Part shown: positions 29,742 to 38,892 of the stretch, piece after piece | How positions within the stretch are numbered: position 1 is the first letter of the stretch | How the letters are laid out: each line of letters begins with the position of its first letter | NCBI GenBank assembly: GCA_014237405.1 | Contig: JABZFO010000062.1 | Coordinates: forward strand, 1-64,000 | Length of the DNA stretch: 64,000 nt | From: Desulfosarcina sp. | GTDB taxonomy: Bacteria; Desulfobacterota; Desulfobacteria; Desulfobacterales; Desulfosarcinaceae | Reading direction: 5' to 3' | Notes under the pieces: generated by a model | The model's input: only the letters and a program-made list of their open reading frames with translations | Told to the model about the DNA's origin: nothing | The model's database searches: none | Program-made: the position numbers and the translations under genes

Positions 29742-30314
29742 CTAAATCGCCAGGCGCGATGTATGCAGCAGGGTGTGTTCGGCCCCGGCGGGTTTGAGAA
29801 TACTGTTAAAGAGCATCAGTCGATCTACCCGGAACGAATCGGACGCGACATCTTTCAAGGGTTCCAGCGATGCGCCGATCGTCTCCGCATCGACCCGCTG
29901 CCGGGTCCGGCCGATGGTCAAGTGGGGGTGAAAGCGCCGGGTCTCCTTTCTGAAGCCAACCGATTCCAGATCGGATTCAAGGGTTGTCTGAATCGCTCTC
30001 AGCCGGTCGAGGTCACCACCCAGGCCCACCCACAGTACACGGGCATTGCGAAGGTTCGGAAACACTCCCACCCCCATGGCTTCCAGCGAAAAAGATGGGA
30101 CCGACCCGGCGGCTGTGTCCATCTGAGCGGCAACCGCAGGAACCCGGGACGGATCGATGTCCCCAAGAAACTTCAGGGTTAGATGAATGTTCTTCGTCGC
30201 CACCCACCGGACGTTCATTCCCGGCGATTGAAGCCGCACCTGAATCTGTTGTAAAAAGACGGCCACCGCATCCGGGATCGGCACGGCAACAAAGGCGCGG
30301 AGGGTCTTTTGCAT
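29742..30314 (-). CDS. thpR: RNA 2',3'-cyclic phosphodiesterase (2'-5' RNA ligase family)
   Basis: A 190-aa member of the 2H phosphoesterase family with both HxT(x) motifs, HLTLKFLG near residue 44 and HPHLTIGR near residue 131, which bind and cut the cyclic phosphate. The known E. coli protein opens 2',3'-cyclic phosphates and ligates tRNA halves in vitro; the in vivo role is unsettled. AAGGAG stands five bases ahead of the ATG at 30314; the preceding GTG gives the 191-aa variant. Complete length. Confidence 0.9.
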   Translation of the reverse strand: MQKTLRAFVAVPIPDAVAVFLQQIQVRLQSPGMNVRWVATKNIHLTLKFLGDIDPSRVPAVAAQMDTAAGSVPSFSLEAMGVGVFPNLRNARVLWVGLGGDLDRLRAIQTTLESDLESVGFRKETRRFHPHLTIGRTRQRVDAETIGASLEPLKDVASDSFRVDRLMLFNSILKPAGAEHTLLHTSRLAI

Positions 30315-30363
30315 CACGGCTCCTTTTCATACCGGTTTCCGCCATGGACGCCGGCTATGGGCA

Positions 30364-31533
30364 TCAGGCAGCGGGAAGGGTGAACTGAGGCTCGCCCAAT
30401 TCAAAAGTGCCCGCTGAAATCCATTGTTTCAGCGTCTCGGCAATCTGTCGGGCCTTGACCATGCTGGAAAGCGGAACCGTGGAGACCGTCTTTCCCTTGC
30501 AAGTGATGACGCCGCTTTTCAGCTCCGCATAGCTCACCTGGCCCAAATTGCTGGATCTCCCCTTGGGGTAATCGTTTCCGTAGTCCACAATCTGGGTAAA
30601 CAGTTCCGCGTCGGAAACCGCCGTGTATCTGGCCATCCCTTCATTGAGAATGGGGATGGGTACACCGAGCCCCACCGCCAGCGAGCACCCGTACCCCTGG
30701 ATGCTGACACCCACCAGCCAGTCCGGGCTCATCTGTTTCATGTCTCCCATTACCCACAGGGTGCCCGCCGGGGTCAGCGGGGTTCCGTTCTCGGCCCGGT
30801 TCACCCCGGGGCGGTGCTGGGTGCCGTGCCAGGTGACATAGCCGACGCCGCCGCCAAGAAAAATCCGTGTGCCCAGCCCGATGGTCCGGTAGAAGGGGTC
30901 GTTGAACAATGGGCTCATCTGGCCGGCCGAGCAGTAGTTGGCGTTGCCCGCCCTGGGCTTTAGGGCCCCCATGTAGGTGTAAACGGTTTTATTGGTGAGG
31001 TTGACCGCGCAGTTGTAGTTCTGGTATCCGTTTCTCGGGTTGCACAAGGTGGCCTGGGGCAATGATTTCAGGCTCACGGTCTTCTCATATTCCCGGCTGG
31101 GATAGCAGTCCGTACCATAGGCGGTGGCCTTGATATGAACCTTTTTGCCCGCCACCAGATCCTGGATAACGTGGCCGCCGCCGTAAAGGAATTCTCCGGG
31201 ATACACCTTGTTCAGCGGATCGTCTTCGCAGGATTCGGTGGCTCCGATATAGCAGTCCACCGCGGCAATGCCCCCGTATGCCGGTACATTGTTGATCCAC
31301 ACCTTGGCGGCCTTGGTACCCGGTGCCGAGTGACCGAAATTGATGAAAGCACCTGACGAACACATGGGCGCGAAGGTACCCGTGGTCACCACATCCACCT
31401 GGTGGGCGGCCTCTTCCGGGCCGTTGTCTGCAACGATGTCGATCATCTCTTCGGCGGTGACGACAACCACATCGCCGGACCTGATTTTATCGTTGATCTG
31501 CTGGTAGGTTTTCTGGACTTTAAAGGTTCCCAT
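30364..31533 (-). CDS. DUF39 homocysteine biosynthesis protein
   Basis: A 389-aa protein with family features VVVVTAEEMIDIVADNG near residue 22, TTGTFAPMCSSGAFINFGHS with the key cysteine near 57, PGEFLYGGGHVIQDL, RIFLGGGVGYVTWHGTQH and GYGCSLAVGLGVPIP. In sulfate-reducing bacteria and methanogens DUF39 proteins are needed for making homocysteine from aspartate semialdehyde and sulfide, an alternative to the metX/metZ route. A CBS pair or NIL-ferredoxin partner is common but not seen next door. AGGAG precedes the ATG. This is one of the better pointers to an anaerobic sulfur-metabolising host. Confidence 0.87.
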   Translation of the reverse strand: MGTFKVQKTYQQINDKIRSGDVVVVTAEEMIDIVADNGPEEAAHQVDVVTTGTFAPMCSSGAFINFGHSAPGTKAAKVWINNVPAYGGIAAVDCYIGATESCEDDPLNKVYPGEFLYGGGHVIQDLVAGKKVHIKATAYGTDCYPSREYEKTVSLKSLPQATLCNPRNGYQNYNCAVNLTNKTVYTYMGALKPRAGNANYCSAGQMSPLFNDPFYRTIGLGTRIFLGGGVGYVTWHGTQHRPGVNRAENGTPLTPAGTLWVMGDMKQMSPDWLVGVSIQGYGCSLAVGLGVPIPILNEGMARYTAVSDAELFTQIVDYGNDYPKGRSSNLGQVSYAELKSGVITCKGKTVSTVPLSSMVKARQIAETLKQWISAGTFELGEPQFTLPAA

Positions 31534-31547
31534 GCCGCCGTCTGCTC

Positions 31548-32921
31548 CTATCGGGGTCCCGCGTCATCGATCTTGGCGCTGATGTTGTTTTTAATCCACG
31601 CTTCGTCCCACCACTCTATCGGGTTTACATACGTCTGGTGAATCAGGATGCCGTAGTGCAGGTGGTCACCGCCCGCCAGGCCCGTCATGCCGGTCTTGCC
31701 GATGATCTCCCCTTTTTCGACCATCTGTCCGTCGGCCACATCGATTTGGCTCAAATGAGAGTAGAGGGTAAACAGGCCGAATCCGTGGTCGAGAACGACG
31801 GTGTTGCCATAGATGCCCTGTTCACCGGTAAATGCCACTTTCCCCCGGTTGGCCGCCGGTACCGGGGATTGGGCCGTGGATGCCAGGTCGATGCCCATGT
31901 GCACCTGCCGGTCGATCACCTTGCCGCCGTAGAAATAGGTCCGTTGATCGGCAAACCGGGCACGGTTGGCAGACCGGGGCAGGCGCAGAAAGGGCCCGTC
32001 CCACAGGATCTCTTTTTCCGTCTGCGCGGTGATCCGGTAGAAGGCCTCGTTGTCCCTGCGGCGCAGTTCCCGGTTGACTTTAAGAAAAAAGTCGAGTCGA
32101 CTGCCGTCGGATGATTCGGGAAAGTAGCGATCGAAATCGGGCATTTTGGCATTGAAAAAGGTGTCGGACAGATTGATAGCATCTTTTCTGAATGACCGGG
32201 CATTGATGTGATAAACCAGGCCGGCCGTGGACCGGTTGCCGGCAAAATCCTCTGCTGTGGCCGCCAGTCGCGTTCCCTTGCCCTGCTGGTAATCCAAGGC
32301 AAAAAAGGCCATGTAGATAGATGGATCGTTGAAGTGACCGGCGTATCCGGGATAGAAATGATCGCCCACCGTCACCCCGCTGACCGGGCAGTCTTCCGAA
32401 AGCCGGTAGAGCGCCACACCGCTGCCTCCCTGGGCCAGATTGTGGGAGCGGCTGATCAGGTCGATGGACGGTGCCTTGGTGTCGATCCGGATCTCCTTTT
32501 CCAGATAGACCTGGTTGCCCTTTCCCCACTTGCGCAGCGAGTAGTCCCAAGCCACCACGCGGATGACGCCCTTTCCGTCAGCCAGTCCCAGAGACTGGGG
32601 GGAGATCGTTGCTTTCACCTGCACCGACTTCTCCTTGCCGCCGGCAAAAAAACCGGCTGAAGGAAAGGTCCGCTGCAGGATTTCCACCTCCCGGCCATCA
32701 ACCAGCAGGCTCATCCAGACGCTTCGGATGCCGCTGCCGGCGTCGTCAACAGACACGGTAACAATGCGCGAGGCACCGATAAAGGGTGATTCGAGTCCAA
32801 TTTCAATGGCGGGGGCCGTGCCTTCCATGCGGATAATGGCCAGCCATACGGCAGGGATGCTGGCCAGCAGCACTACGATGACCACCAGGATCGGTTTGAA
32901 CGAGCGTCCTTTTTTATTCAA
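31548..32921 (-). CDS. membrane-anchored M23-family metallopeptidase
   Basis: The 457-aa protein has a short basic N-terminus and one transmembrane segment (about residues 11-29), an extended periplasmic region of beta-rich repeats, and a C-terminal LytM domain with VHMGIDLAS (first zinc ligands) and GDHLHYGILIH (HxH). It likely cuts peptidoglycan cross-links or activates amidases. The first codon is TTG at 32921 with GAAAGG before it; other starts would break the anchor. It ends 15 bases from the start of the DUF39 gene, hence probably one transcript, with no functional link evident. Confidence 0.85.
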   Translation of the reverse strand: MNKKGRSFKPILVVIVVLLASIPAVWLAIIRMEGTAPAIEIGLESPFIGASRIVTVSVDDAGSGIRSVWMSLLVDGREVEILQRTFPSAGFFAGGKEKSVQVKATISPQSLGLADGKGVIRVVAWDYSLRKWGKGNQVYLEKEIRIDTKAPSIDLISRSHNLAQGGSGVALYRLSEDCPVSGVTVGDHFYPGYAGHFNDPSIYMAFFALDYQQGKGTRLAATAEDFAGNRSTAGLVYHINARSFRKDAINLSDTFFNAKMPDFDRYFPESSDGSRLDFFLKVNRELRRRDNEAFYRITAQTEKEILWDGPFLRLPRSANRARFADQRTYFYGGKVIDRQVHMGIDLASTAQSPVPAANRGKVAFTGEQGIYGNTVVLDHGFGLFTLYSHLSQIDVADGQMVEKGEIIGKTGMTGLAGGDHLHYGILIHQTYVNPIEWWDEAWIKNNISAKIDDAGPR

Positions 32922-33005
32922 CGAAGTCTACCTTTCGTTGCTGTCCTTAAAATGGGGGACAATACCAGTTAAGCCACCGGTAATCAAGGCAAAGTTTTTC
33001 GTGGC

Positions 33006-33034
33006 TTGACTTTTTAACCTCCTGAGGATACATA
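33006..33034 (+). promoter_or_regulatory. possible sigma-70-like promoter for the kds-lpt operon
   Basis: TTGACT (33006-33011) and TACATA (33029-33034) are 17 bases apart, 40 bases ahead of kdsA. The -10 match is only three of six, so this is tentative. Confidence 0.35.
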
Positions 33035-33073
33035 AGAAAATATGATTCCAATTCTCCTGAAAGATAACATTGA

Positions 33074-33784
33074 ATGAAACCTGAAAGCCCTTTTTTCCTG
33101 GTCAGCGGACCCTGCGTCATCGAAGATGAGGCGGTCACACTGCGCATCGCCACCCGACTCAAAGAACTGACGGACAGCCTCGGCATTCCCTTCACCTTCA
33201 AGGCGTCCTACGACAAGGCCAACCGCACCGCCATCACCTCCTTCCGAGGGCCGGGCATAAGGGACGGCTTGCGGGTGCTGGCCAAGGTCAAGGAGACCCT
33301 TGCCGCGTTTCTTTGTCGCCAGACCGACCTGATCCTGGCGGTGGCAAAAACCGGCAAACCGGTGAATGTTAAGAAAGGCCAGTTTCTAGCCCCCTGGGAC
33401 ATGGTCAATATTGTCAATAAGATTCGCTCGGTTTCCAGCGTCCAGCCCATGATCACTGAACGCGGTGTCATGTTCGGATACAACAACCTGGTGGTGGATT
33501 TCAGGGGTATCCACATCATGCAGCAGACCGGATGCCCGGTGGTCTTCGACGCCACCCACAGCGTTCAACTGCCCGGCGGCGCGGGAACCCGTTCCGGCGG
33601 CCAGCGGGAGTTTGCCCCGGTACTGGCCCGGGCAGCCGTTGCGGCCGGTGCCGACGGCGTTTTCCTGGAAGTTCACGAAGACCCGGACAAGGCCCTTTGC
33701 GACGGCCCCAATTCGCTCCCTCTGGACCAATTACCCGGCCTGCTCACCCAACTCAAAGCCATTAAAACCGCCCTGACCGCTTGA
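33074..33784 (+). CDS. kdsA: 3-deoxy-8-phosphooctulonate synthase with an internal in-frame gap
   Basis: Condenses PEP and arabinose-5-phosphate to Kdo-8-phosphate for lipid A/LPS. The 236-aa protein has [57 protein letters not shown] and [10 protein letters not shown]. Family members are about 265-280 aa. The gap is between KVKETL and AAFLCRQTD, where relatives have a stretch of about 27 residues holding the strand with TD(V/I)HE and the helix before [10 protein letters not shown]. The join is near 33298-33305. The missing part forms an active-site strand of the TIM barrel, so the gene as written should be inactive although Kdo is essential in LPS-bearing cells; an assembly error is likely. 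Confidence 0.88.
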   Translation: MKPESPFFLVSGPCVIEDEAVTLRIATRLKELTDSLGIPFTFKASYDKANRTAITSFRGPGIRDGLRVLAKVKETLAAFLCRQTDLILAVAKTGKPVNVKKGQFLAPWDMVNIVNKIRSVSSVQPMITERGVMFGYNNLVVDFRGIHIMQQTGCPVVFDATHSVQLPGGAGTRSGGQREFAPVLARAAVAAGADGVFLEVHEDPDKALCDGPNSLPLDQLPGLLTQLKAIKTALTA

Positions 33785-33793
33785 CATCTTCCC

Positions 33794-34312
33794 ATGACCG
33801 ACACCCGCCTGAAACAAATTTCTCTGATGCTGCTGGATGTGGACGGCGTACTCACCACGGGCCAGGTGATCTACAACGACGCCGGCCAGGAAACCAAAGT
33901 GTTTTATGTGCGTGACGGTTTGGGCATCCGCATGCTCATGGAAGCAGGCATCCAGGTGGGCATCGTCACCGGCCGCCGCTCCATGGCACTGGTGCACCGG
34001 TGCAGAAATCTTGGCATCAACCTGCTCAAAGACGGCATCCGCGACAAGGCTGCCGCCCTGGAAGAGATCCTGAAAGAGACCGGTGTGTCGGCCGCAGACA
34101 CGGCCTTTGTGGGAGACGACCTGCCGGACCTGCCCATCATGCGCCGGGTGGGGGTTCCCATCGCCGTCGGCGATGCCCACGACCTGGTGAAACAGGCGGC
34201 CGTTATGACCACCCGGGCAATGGGCGGCTGTGGCGCGGTGCGTGAAATCAGCGAACGGATCCTTAAAGCCAGGGGCGATTGGGAACCGCTGATCAAAAGG
34301 CTGTTTCCATGA
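33794..34312 (+). CDS. kdsC: 3-deoxy-D-manno-octulosonate 8-phosphate phosphatase
   Basis: A C0-type HAD phosphatase, 172 aa, normal length. It has LLDVDGVLTTG with the DxD nucleophile pair, VGIVTGRRS (motif II), the lysine in LLKDGIRDKAAAL and FVGDDLPDLPIM (motif IV). It removes phosphate from Kdo-8-P before activation by KdsB. It begins 9 bases after kdsA and its end overlaps lptC. Confidence 0.93.
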   Translation: MTDTRLKQISLMLLDVDGVLTTGQVIYNDAGQETKVFYVRDGLGIRMLMEAGIQVGIVTGRRSMALVHRCRNLGINLLKDGIRDKAAALEEILKETGVSAADTAFVGDDLPDLPIMRRVGVPIAVGDAHDLVKQAAVMTTRAMGGCGAVREISERILKARGDWEPLIKRLFP

Positions 34313-34878
34313 AGAACCGTCGCCTGATTCAGCGAGTGCTGCTGACCGTTGCCGTGCTGGCCCTGGCCGCCACCGTTACCGTGTTTATCGGTTACCGCCG
34401 GATGACCCGTAATCCGGAAGTGCTGTTGGATCTGGTGCAAAAAGAGGCGGACATGCAGCTCAACAAGATCCGCCAGACCGCCACGAAAAACGGTATTCGG
34501 GAGTGGCGACTGGAAGCGGAATCAGCCGCCCTGTTGGAAAAACAGAAAACCATGCTGCTGGCCAGGCCCGATGTGGAGTTTTTCATGGACGATGGGGACA
34601 ACGTGCACCTTACCGCCGATCAGGGAACCATTTACACCGACTCCAGCCGCATAAATGTCTCGGGGCAGGTGTCGGCCAACACCAGCCGTTACCGGTTCCG
34701 GACCGAAGCACTGAACTATGACCCAGCCGCAAGGGAACTTCGCGCCGATACGCCGGTAACCCTTTCCGGCCAGTCGTTCACCCTGCACGCGGACACCATG
34801 GCCATGAACCTGGAAACCAATATCACCCGTTTCGAAGGCGGTGTGGAAGGAACCATCAGTGAAGATCTTCAGTTTTAG
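34309..34878 (+). CDS. lptC: LPS export protein LptC
   Basis: A 189-aa bitopic protein: basic MKNRRLIQR, a transmembrane segment at about residues 10-30, then a periplasmic beta-jellyroll with LEAESAALLEKQKTMLLARPDVEFF and DGDNVHLTADQG. It passes LPS from the LptB2FG transporter to LptA. The ATG overlaps the kdsC stop (ATGA), and lptA starts inside its end, so all three are coupled. The ORF start at 34279 lies inside kdsC and is rejected. Confidence 0.85.
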   Translation: MKNRRLIQRVLLTVAVLALAATVTVFIGYRRMTRNPEVLLDLVQKEADMQLNKIRQTATKNGIREWRLEAESAALLEKQKTMLLARPDVEFFMDDGDNVHLTADQGTIYTDSSRINVSGQVSANTSRYRFRTEALNYDPAARELRADTPVTLSGQSFTLHADTMAMNLETNITRFEGGVEGTISEDLQF

Positions 34879-35425
34879 ATACCTGGCCGGTCTGGTGCTG
34901 ACAATGTTTTTTTGCCAGGTGCTGTTGCCCTGCCTGACCACCCAGGGCATGGCCGGTACGGATACCACGAAACCGGAAACGGCCGATCCGGAGGCGAAAA
35001 AGATCCATATTACCGCCCAACGGCTCATATCGGACACCGCTAACAACAATGCAGAGTTTATTGGACATGTACGGGCCAGCCAGGGAGAGACCCTGATCAC
35101 CGCAGACAGCCTCAAGATTTTCTTTTCCGGCACATCCGAAGCCGGTGAAGCTTCCCCGGCTCAGTCCCTGGAGAAGCTGGTGGCCACCGGAAACGTGGAA
35201 ATTAAATTCGACAATAGGCTTGCCGTCGCCCGGCAGGCAGTATATATAACAGCACAGCGCATGCTGATCCTGACCGGCCCGGGGGCCACGGTAACCAGCG
35301 GTGACAACACCATCACCGGTGAAACCATCACCTTCTACCGGGCAGATGGACGGTTTACCGTCGAGGGCGGATCCAACGGTCGCGTCAAGGCCGTCATCCT
35401 CCCGGAAGGATCAGGACTGGAGTAG
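34859..35425 (+). CDS. lptA: LPS transport periplasmic protein LptA
   Basis: A 188-aa exported protein. The N-terminus is a signal peptide (basic start, hydrophobic 8-25, cleavage around QGMAG), then the OstA fold: [39 protein letters not shown] and [12 protein letters not shown]. It bridges the periplasm with LptC and LptD. I choose the GTG at 34859 since AAGGAA stands upstream and the earlier codon at 34841 adds six residues of no similarity. It overlaps lptC by 20 bases. Confidence 0.87.
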   Translation: MKIFSFRYLAGLVLTMFFCQVLLPCLTTQGMAGTDTTKPETADPEAKKIHITAQRLISDTANNNAEFIGHVRASQGETLITADSLKIFFSGTSEAGEASPAQSLEKLVATGNVEIKFDNRLAVARQAVYITAQRMLILTGPGATVTSGDNTITGETITFYRADGRFTVEGGSNGRVKAVILPEGSGLE

Positions 35426-35457
35426 CCCGTGAACGTGTGCCCCGTGGGAGACAGCTG

Positions 35458-36090
35458 ATGACCACCTTGTCCGTTCATGAACTGGTCAAAGTCTACCGGG
35501 GCCGGAAAGTGGTGGACCGGGTCAGCCTGGGCGTGAAAAGCGGTCAGGTAATCGGCCTGCTGGGGCCCAACGGCGCTGGCAAGACCACCACGTTTTACAT
35601 GACCGTGGGGCTGGTCAACCCGGATAGCGGCCAGGTATTTCTTGATGATATGGACATCACGGAAGACCCCATGCACATCCGGGCAAGAAAAGGGGTCGGG
35701 TATCTGCCCCAGGAGGCCTCCATTTTCAGGAAGCTGACCGTCCGCCAGAACATTCTGGCGATTCTGGAGACCCTGCCCCTGGCCCGCCAGCAGCGCCATG
35801 AACGCACCGACAGCCTGCTGGAAGAGCTGGGTATTGCCCACGTGGCGGACTCCAAAGCGGCGGTGCTTTCCGGTGGCGAGCGCCGCCGCCTGGAAATCAC
35901 CCGGGCCCTGGCCACCGAACCGGCCTTTATGCTGCTGGACGAACCCTTTGCCGGCATCGACCCGCTGGCGGTGATCGACATCAAAAAGATCATTGCCCAT
36001 TTAAAGGACCGGAACATCGGCATCCTGATCTCCGATCACAATGTCCGCATCGCCAGGCGGATATACTTAGGAGACGAATTCAGACTCTAA
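35458..36090 (+). CDS. lptB: LPS export ABC transporter ATPase LptB with an internal in-frame gap
   Basis: A cytoplasmic ABC ATPase powering LPS extraction. It shows Walker [14 protein letters not shown], the Q-loop region [13 protein letters not shown], the signature [11 protein letters not shown], Walker [14 protein letters not shown] and the H-loop ISDHNVR. Relatives are about 235-245 aa; here the chain (210 aa) goes from DHNVR straight to [13 protein letters not shown], dropping the C-terminal segment E(T)L..CDRAYI...G..L..GTPEEI of about 25 residues. The join is near 36045-36053 and the frame is kept. The ATG at 35458 follows GGGAGA. Since lptB is essential in LPS bacteria, the gap is suspicious. 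Confidence 0.9.
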   Translation: MTTLSVHELVKVYRGRKVVDRVSLGVKSGQVIGLLGPNGAGKTTTFYMTVGLVNPDSGQVFLDDMDITEDPMHIRARKGVGYLPQEASIFRKLTVRQNILAILETLPLARQQRHERTDSLLEELGIAHVADSKAAVLSGGERRRLEITRALATEPAFMLLDEPFAGIDPLAVIDIKKIIAHLKDRNIGILISDHNVRIARRIYLGDEFRL

Positions 36091-36091
36091 T

Positions 36092-37525
36092 ATGGCACTT
36101 GAACTCAGACAACAACTCAAACTGACCCAGCAGCTTATCATGACCCCCCAGCTGCAGATGGCAATCAAGCTCTTGCAGCTGAACCGGCTTGAACTGGTTG
36201 ACACCATCCGACAGGAGTTGGAAGAAAATCCCACTTTAGAAGAAGTACAGGAGACGCCCGACAGGTCCAAGGAGGGCGAACCTGAAGAAGCGCCTGCCGC
36301 CGTCGTCGAAGAGGCCCGGGAAGTCACCATCGACGAGAAGATCAACGACGAAATCGACTGGAGCAATTACATCGACGAGTACAACTCGCCGGGAAAAGTC
36401 AATTTCGAATCCGAAAGCCGGGAAGCCCCCCAGTACGAAGCCTTCGTCTCCTCCAAGGAATCACTCAGCGACCACCTGTTGTGGCAGCTGTTAATGCTGT
36501 CGCCCACCGATATCGAGAAACAGGTGGGTAGCCTGATTATCGGCAGCCTGAACCGGGACGGGTATCTGCAGCTGTCCGTCGAAGAGCTCTACGAGCAGAG
36601 CGGCGTTTCCATTGAGATGGTGGAAGATGTCCTGGAAACCATGCAGTCCTTTGATCCGGTGGGGGTTTGTGCCAGAGACCTGCGGGAGTGCCTCCTGCTC
36701 CAGACCCGGCTGCTGAAGCTGGAAAACAGCCTGGTGGCAGACATCATCTCTGATCACCTGAAGAATCTGGAAAACAAAAATTTCAAAGCCATTTGCAAGG
36801 CTCTGAAAGTAAAATTGAAGGATGTCGTTGCCGCGGTCACTGTCATCCGGGCGCTGGAGCCCAAACCCGGACGACAGTTCAGCGAGGAGACGCCACACTA
36901 CATCATCCCGGACATCTACGTCTACAAAAGCGAAGGTGATTTTGTCATCGTCCTTAACGACGACGGCATGCCCAAGCTTCGGGTCAACCCCTTTTACAAA
37001 CGGGCCATCACCCGGAAGAACGAGGTCAGTGCCGATGCCAAGGATTACATCCGGGACAAGATGCGATCCGCGGCCTGGCTCATCCGCAGCATCCACCAGC
37101 GCCAGAAAACCATCTACAAAGTGATGGAGAGCATCCTGAAATTCCAGCGCGACTTTTTCGAAAAGGGGGTGGTCTATCTGAAGCCCATGGTGCTCAGGGA
37201 TGTTGCCGAAGATATCGGCATGCACGAATCCACCATCAGCCGGGTGACGACCAACAAGTACGCCCACACCCCCCAAGGCATTTACGAACTCAAATATTTT
37301 TTCAACAGCTCCATCAAACGGATGTATGGTGAGGATATCGCTTCGGCCAGCGTGCAGGCCAAAATCAAAAAGATCATCGAAGGGGAAAACCCCAAAAAGC
37401 CTTATAGCGACAGTAAAATGGCCGAGTTACTTGAGGCGGACAATATTGACATCGCCCGTCGTACGGTGGCCAAGTACCGGGAAATGATGGGCATTTTATC
37501 CTCCAGCAAGCGAAAGCAGTTTTAA
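36092..37525 (+). CDS. rpoN: RNA polymerase sigma-54 factor
   Basis: The alternative sigma factor used with enhancer-binding ATPases. The 477-aa protein has the glutamine- and leucine-rich N-terminal region I (LRQQLKLTQQLIMTPQLQMAIKLLQ), an acidic region II, the core-binding region III and the DNA-binding end with an HTH and the RpoN box ARRTVAKYRE near residue 455. Complete. The ATG follows the lptB stop by one base, so it is likely co-transcribed with the lpt genes, the usual order in proteobacteria. Confidence 0.95.
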   Translation: MALELRQQLKLTQQLIMTPQLQMAIKLLQLNRLELVDTIRQELEENPTLEEVQETPDRSKEGEPEEAPAAVVEEAREVTIDEKINDEIDWSNYIDEYNSPGKVNFESESREAPQYEAFVSSKESLSDHLLWQLLMLSPTDIEKQVGSLIIGSLNRDGYLQLSVEELYEQSGVSIEMVEDVLETMQSFDPVGVCARDLRECLLLQTRLLKLENSLVADIISDHLKNLENKNFKAICKALKVKLKDVVAAVTVIRALEPKPGRQFSEETPHYIIPDIYVYKSEGDFVIVLNDDGMPKLRVNPFYKRAITRKNEVSADAKDYIRDKMRSAAWLIRSIHQRQKTIYKVMESILKFQRDFFEKGVVYLKPMVLRDVAEDIGMHESTISRVTTNKYAHTPQGIYELKYFFNSSIKRMYGEDIASASVQAKIKKIIEGENPKKPYSDSKMAELLEADNIDIARRTVAKYREMMGILSSSKRKQF

Positions 37526-37648
37526 TGGCTTCCCCAACAATCGGCCACCTGTTTCTCATCCCCCCTGTTCTTAAACCGGCAGGTGGTATATTTGAAACCG
37601 GCTGACCGTCCCTGCCAACAGGAATTTGCAAAAAGGAGGCACCCCCAC

Positions 37649-38173
37649 ATGAATACATCCGTCAGATTCAAGAACCTCGAACCCTCCGATGCCCTCAAAG
37701 CCTATGTCCGCGAAAAGCTGGACCGAATGGAGAAATACTTCAACGGCCCGGCCGAAGCCAGTGTGGTCCTGTCCATTGAAAAGTTTCGCCATAGCGCGGA
37801 AATCAATATCATGGGAGACCGCCTGACCATCAACGGCAAGGAAGAGACCGAGGAAATGTATTCAGCCATCGACATGGTGCTGGACAAGCTGGAGGTCCAG
37901 ATAAAAAAAAGTAAACAGAAAAGCCGGGATTACCGATCCAAGGGGAAAACCAGTCCCATGGCATCCGCGCGAGAGGTTGATGAAGAAGCTGGCCAGCCCC
38001 GGGTACGGGTCCGCAATATCGAATACAAACCCATGGATGTGGATGAGGCGGTGATGCAGATGGATCTGATTAAAGACAGTTTCCTGGTGTTCACCAATGC
38101 CCGATCGGAGGCGGTCAACGTGCTTTACCGGCAAAAAGACGGCAACTACGGATTGATCCAACCCCGGGCTTAG
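37649..38173 (+). CDS. hpf: ribosome hibernation promoting factor, long form
   Basis: A 174-aa protein with the N-terminal S30AE domain (MNTSVRFKNLEPSDALKAYV...EKYFN) and a C-terminal dimerisation domain (KPMDVDEAVMQMDLI...DSFLVFTNA...VNVLYRQKDGNYGLI). Long HPF dimerises ribosomes into inactive 100S particles in stationary phase. GGAGG stands nine bases before the ATG at 37649; the longer frame to 37583 has none. It lies after rpoN, the classic location. Confidence 0.93.
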   Translation: MNTSVRFKNLEPSDALKAYVREKLDRMEKYFNGPAEASVVLSIEKFRHSAEINIMGDRLTINGKEETEEMYSAIDMVLDKLEVQIKKSKQKSRDYRSKGKTSPMASAREVDEEAGQPRVRVRNIEYKPMDVDEAVMQMDLIKDSFLVFTNARSEAVNVLYRQKDGNYGLIQPRA

Positions 38174-38222
38174 CAGGGATTGAAAAACGTCATGGGCGTA
38201 TGCAGGACAAGGCATCATTTGT

Positions 38223-38310
38223 AATTTTTAATTTTAAATTATGAATTTTGAATTAATGTATTCTGTCTATTTTTTAAATGATCGAATACCTTCATTTAAA
38301 ATTAAAAATT
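38223..38310. repeat. AT-rich inverted repeat between hpf and ptsN
   Basis: AATTTTTAATTTTAAAT (38223-38239) pairs perfectly with ATTTAAAATTAAAAATT (38294-38310), 54 bases apart, in an otherwise GC-rich region. It holds no gene. It may end hpf transcription, act as a processing hairpin or simply be a dispersed AT repeat. Confidence 0.55.
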
Positions 38311-38375
38311 CATAATTGGATTTCCGCAACCAACGCTTAAAACAGCCAGAAGATGCCCGATCGGGTGATACAGCA

Positions 38376-38834
38376 ATGAAGATATTGGATGTCATCGACA
38401 AAGAAGCGATCCTGGTGGATCTGAAATCCAGGGATAAAATCGGTATATTAAATGAACTGGTGGCCCCTGCCGCCCGCATCACCGGCATCGACCACAACGA
38501 TATGGTGCGGGTGTTGATGGAGCGGGAACGATTGGGCAGCACCGGCATCGGCGGCGGCATCGGTATTCCCCACGGCAAGCTTAAAAAACTGGAGAAGCTG
38601 GTTCTTGGATTCGGCTTGAGCCGACAGGGGGTGGATTTCGAGTCCATGGACGGTCGCCCCACCCACCTGTTTTTCCTGCTTATCACCCCCGAACACTCCA
38701 CCGACCTTCACCTCAAACTGCTGGCCCGCGTCTCCCGGCTGCTTAAAAAAGAGCCGTTAAAAGAGATGATGATGAAGGCCACCAGCGCCGATGAGATCAT
38801 CGCCATCATCGGTGAGGATGATGACGATTTTTAG
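38376..38834 (+). CDS. ptsN: PTS nitrogen-regulatory EIIA protein PtsN
   Basis: A 152-aa EIIA-Fru-like domain with the phosphorylated histidine in GIGIPHGKLKK and a standard C-terminal helix. In the PTS-Ntr system it signals between nitrogen, potassium and carbon status. The ATG at 38376 begins the family-type MKILDVIDKEAI; an earlier frame from 38316 adds unrelated residues. It sits between hpf and rapZ as in E. coli. Confidence 0.9.
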   Translation: MKILDVIDKEAILVDLKSRDKIGILNELVAPAARITGIDHNDMVRVLMERERLGSTGIGGGIGIPHGKLKKLEKLVLGFGLSRQGVDFESMDGRPTHLFFLLITPEHSTDLHLKLLARVSRLLKKEPLKEMMMKATSADEIIAIIGEDDDDF

Positions 38835-38892
38835 CCACATGCCGGGCATCAGCCACCATCTGCACTCCCCATAGTCATATGAGAACCGCGCT

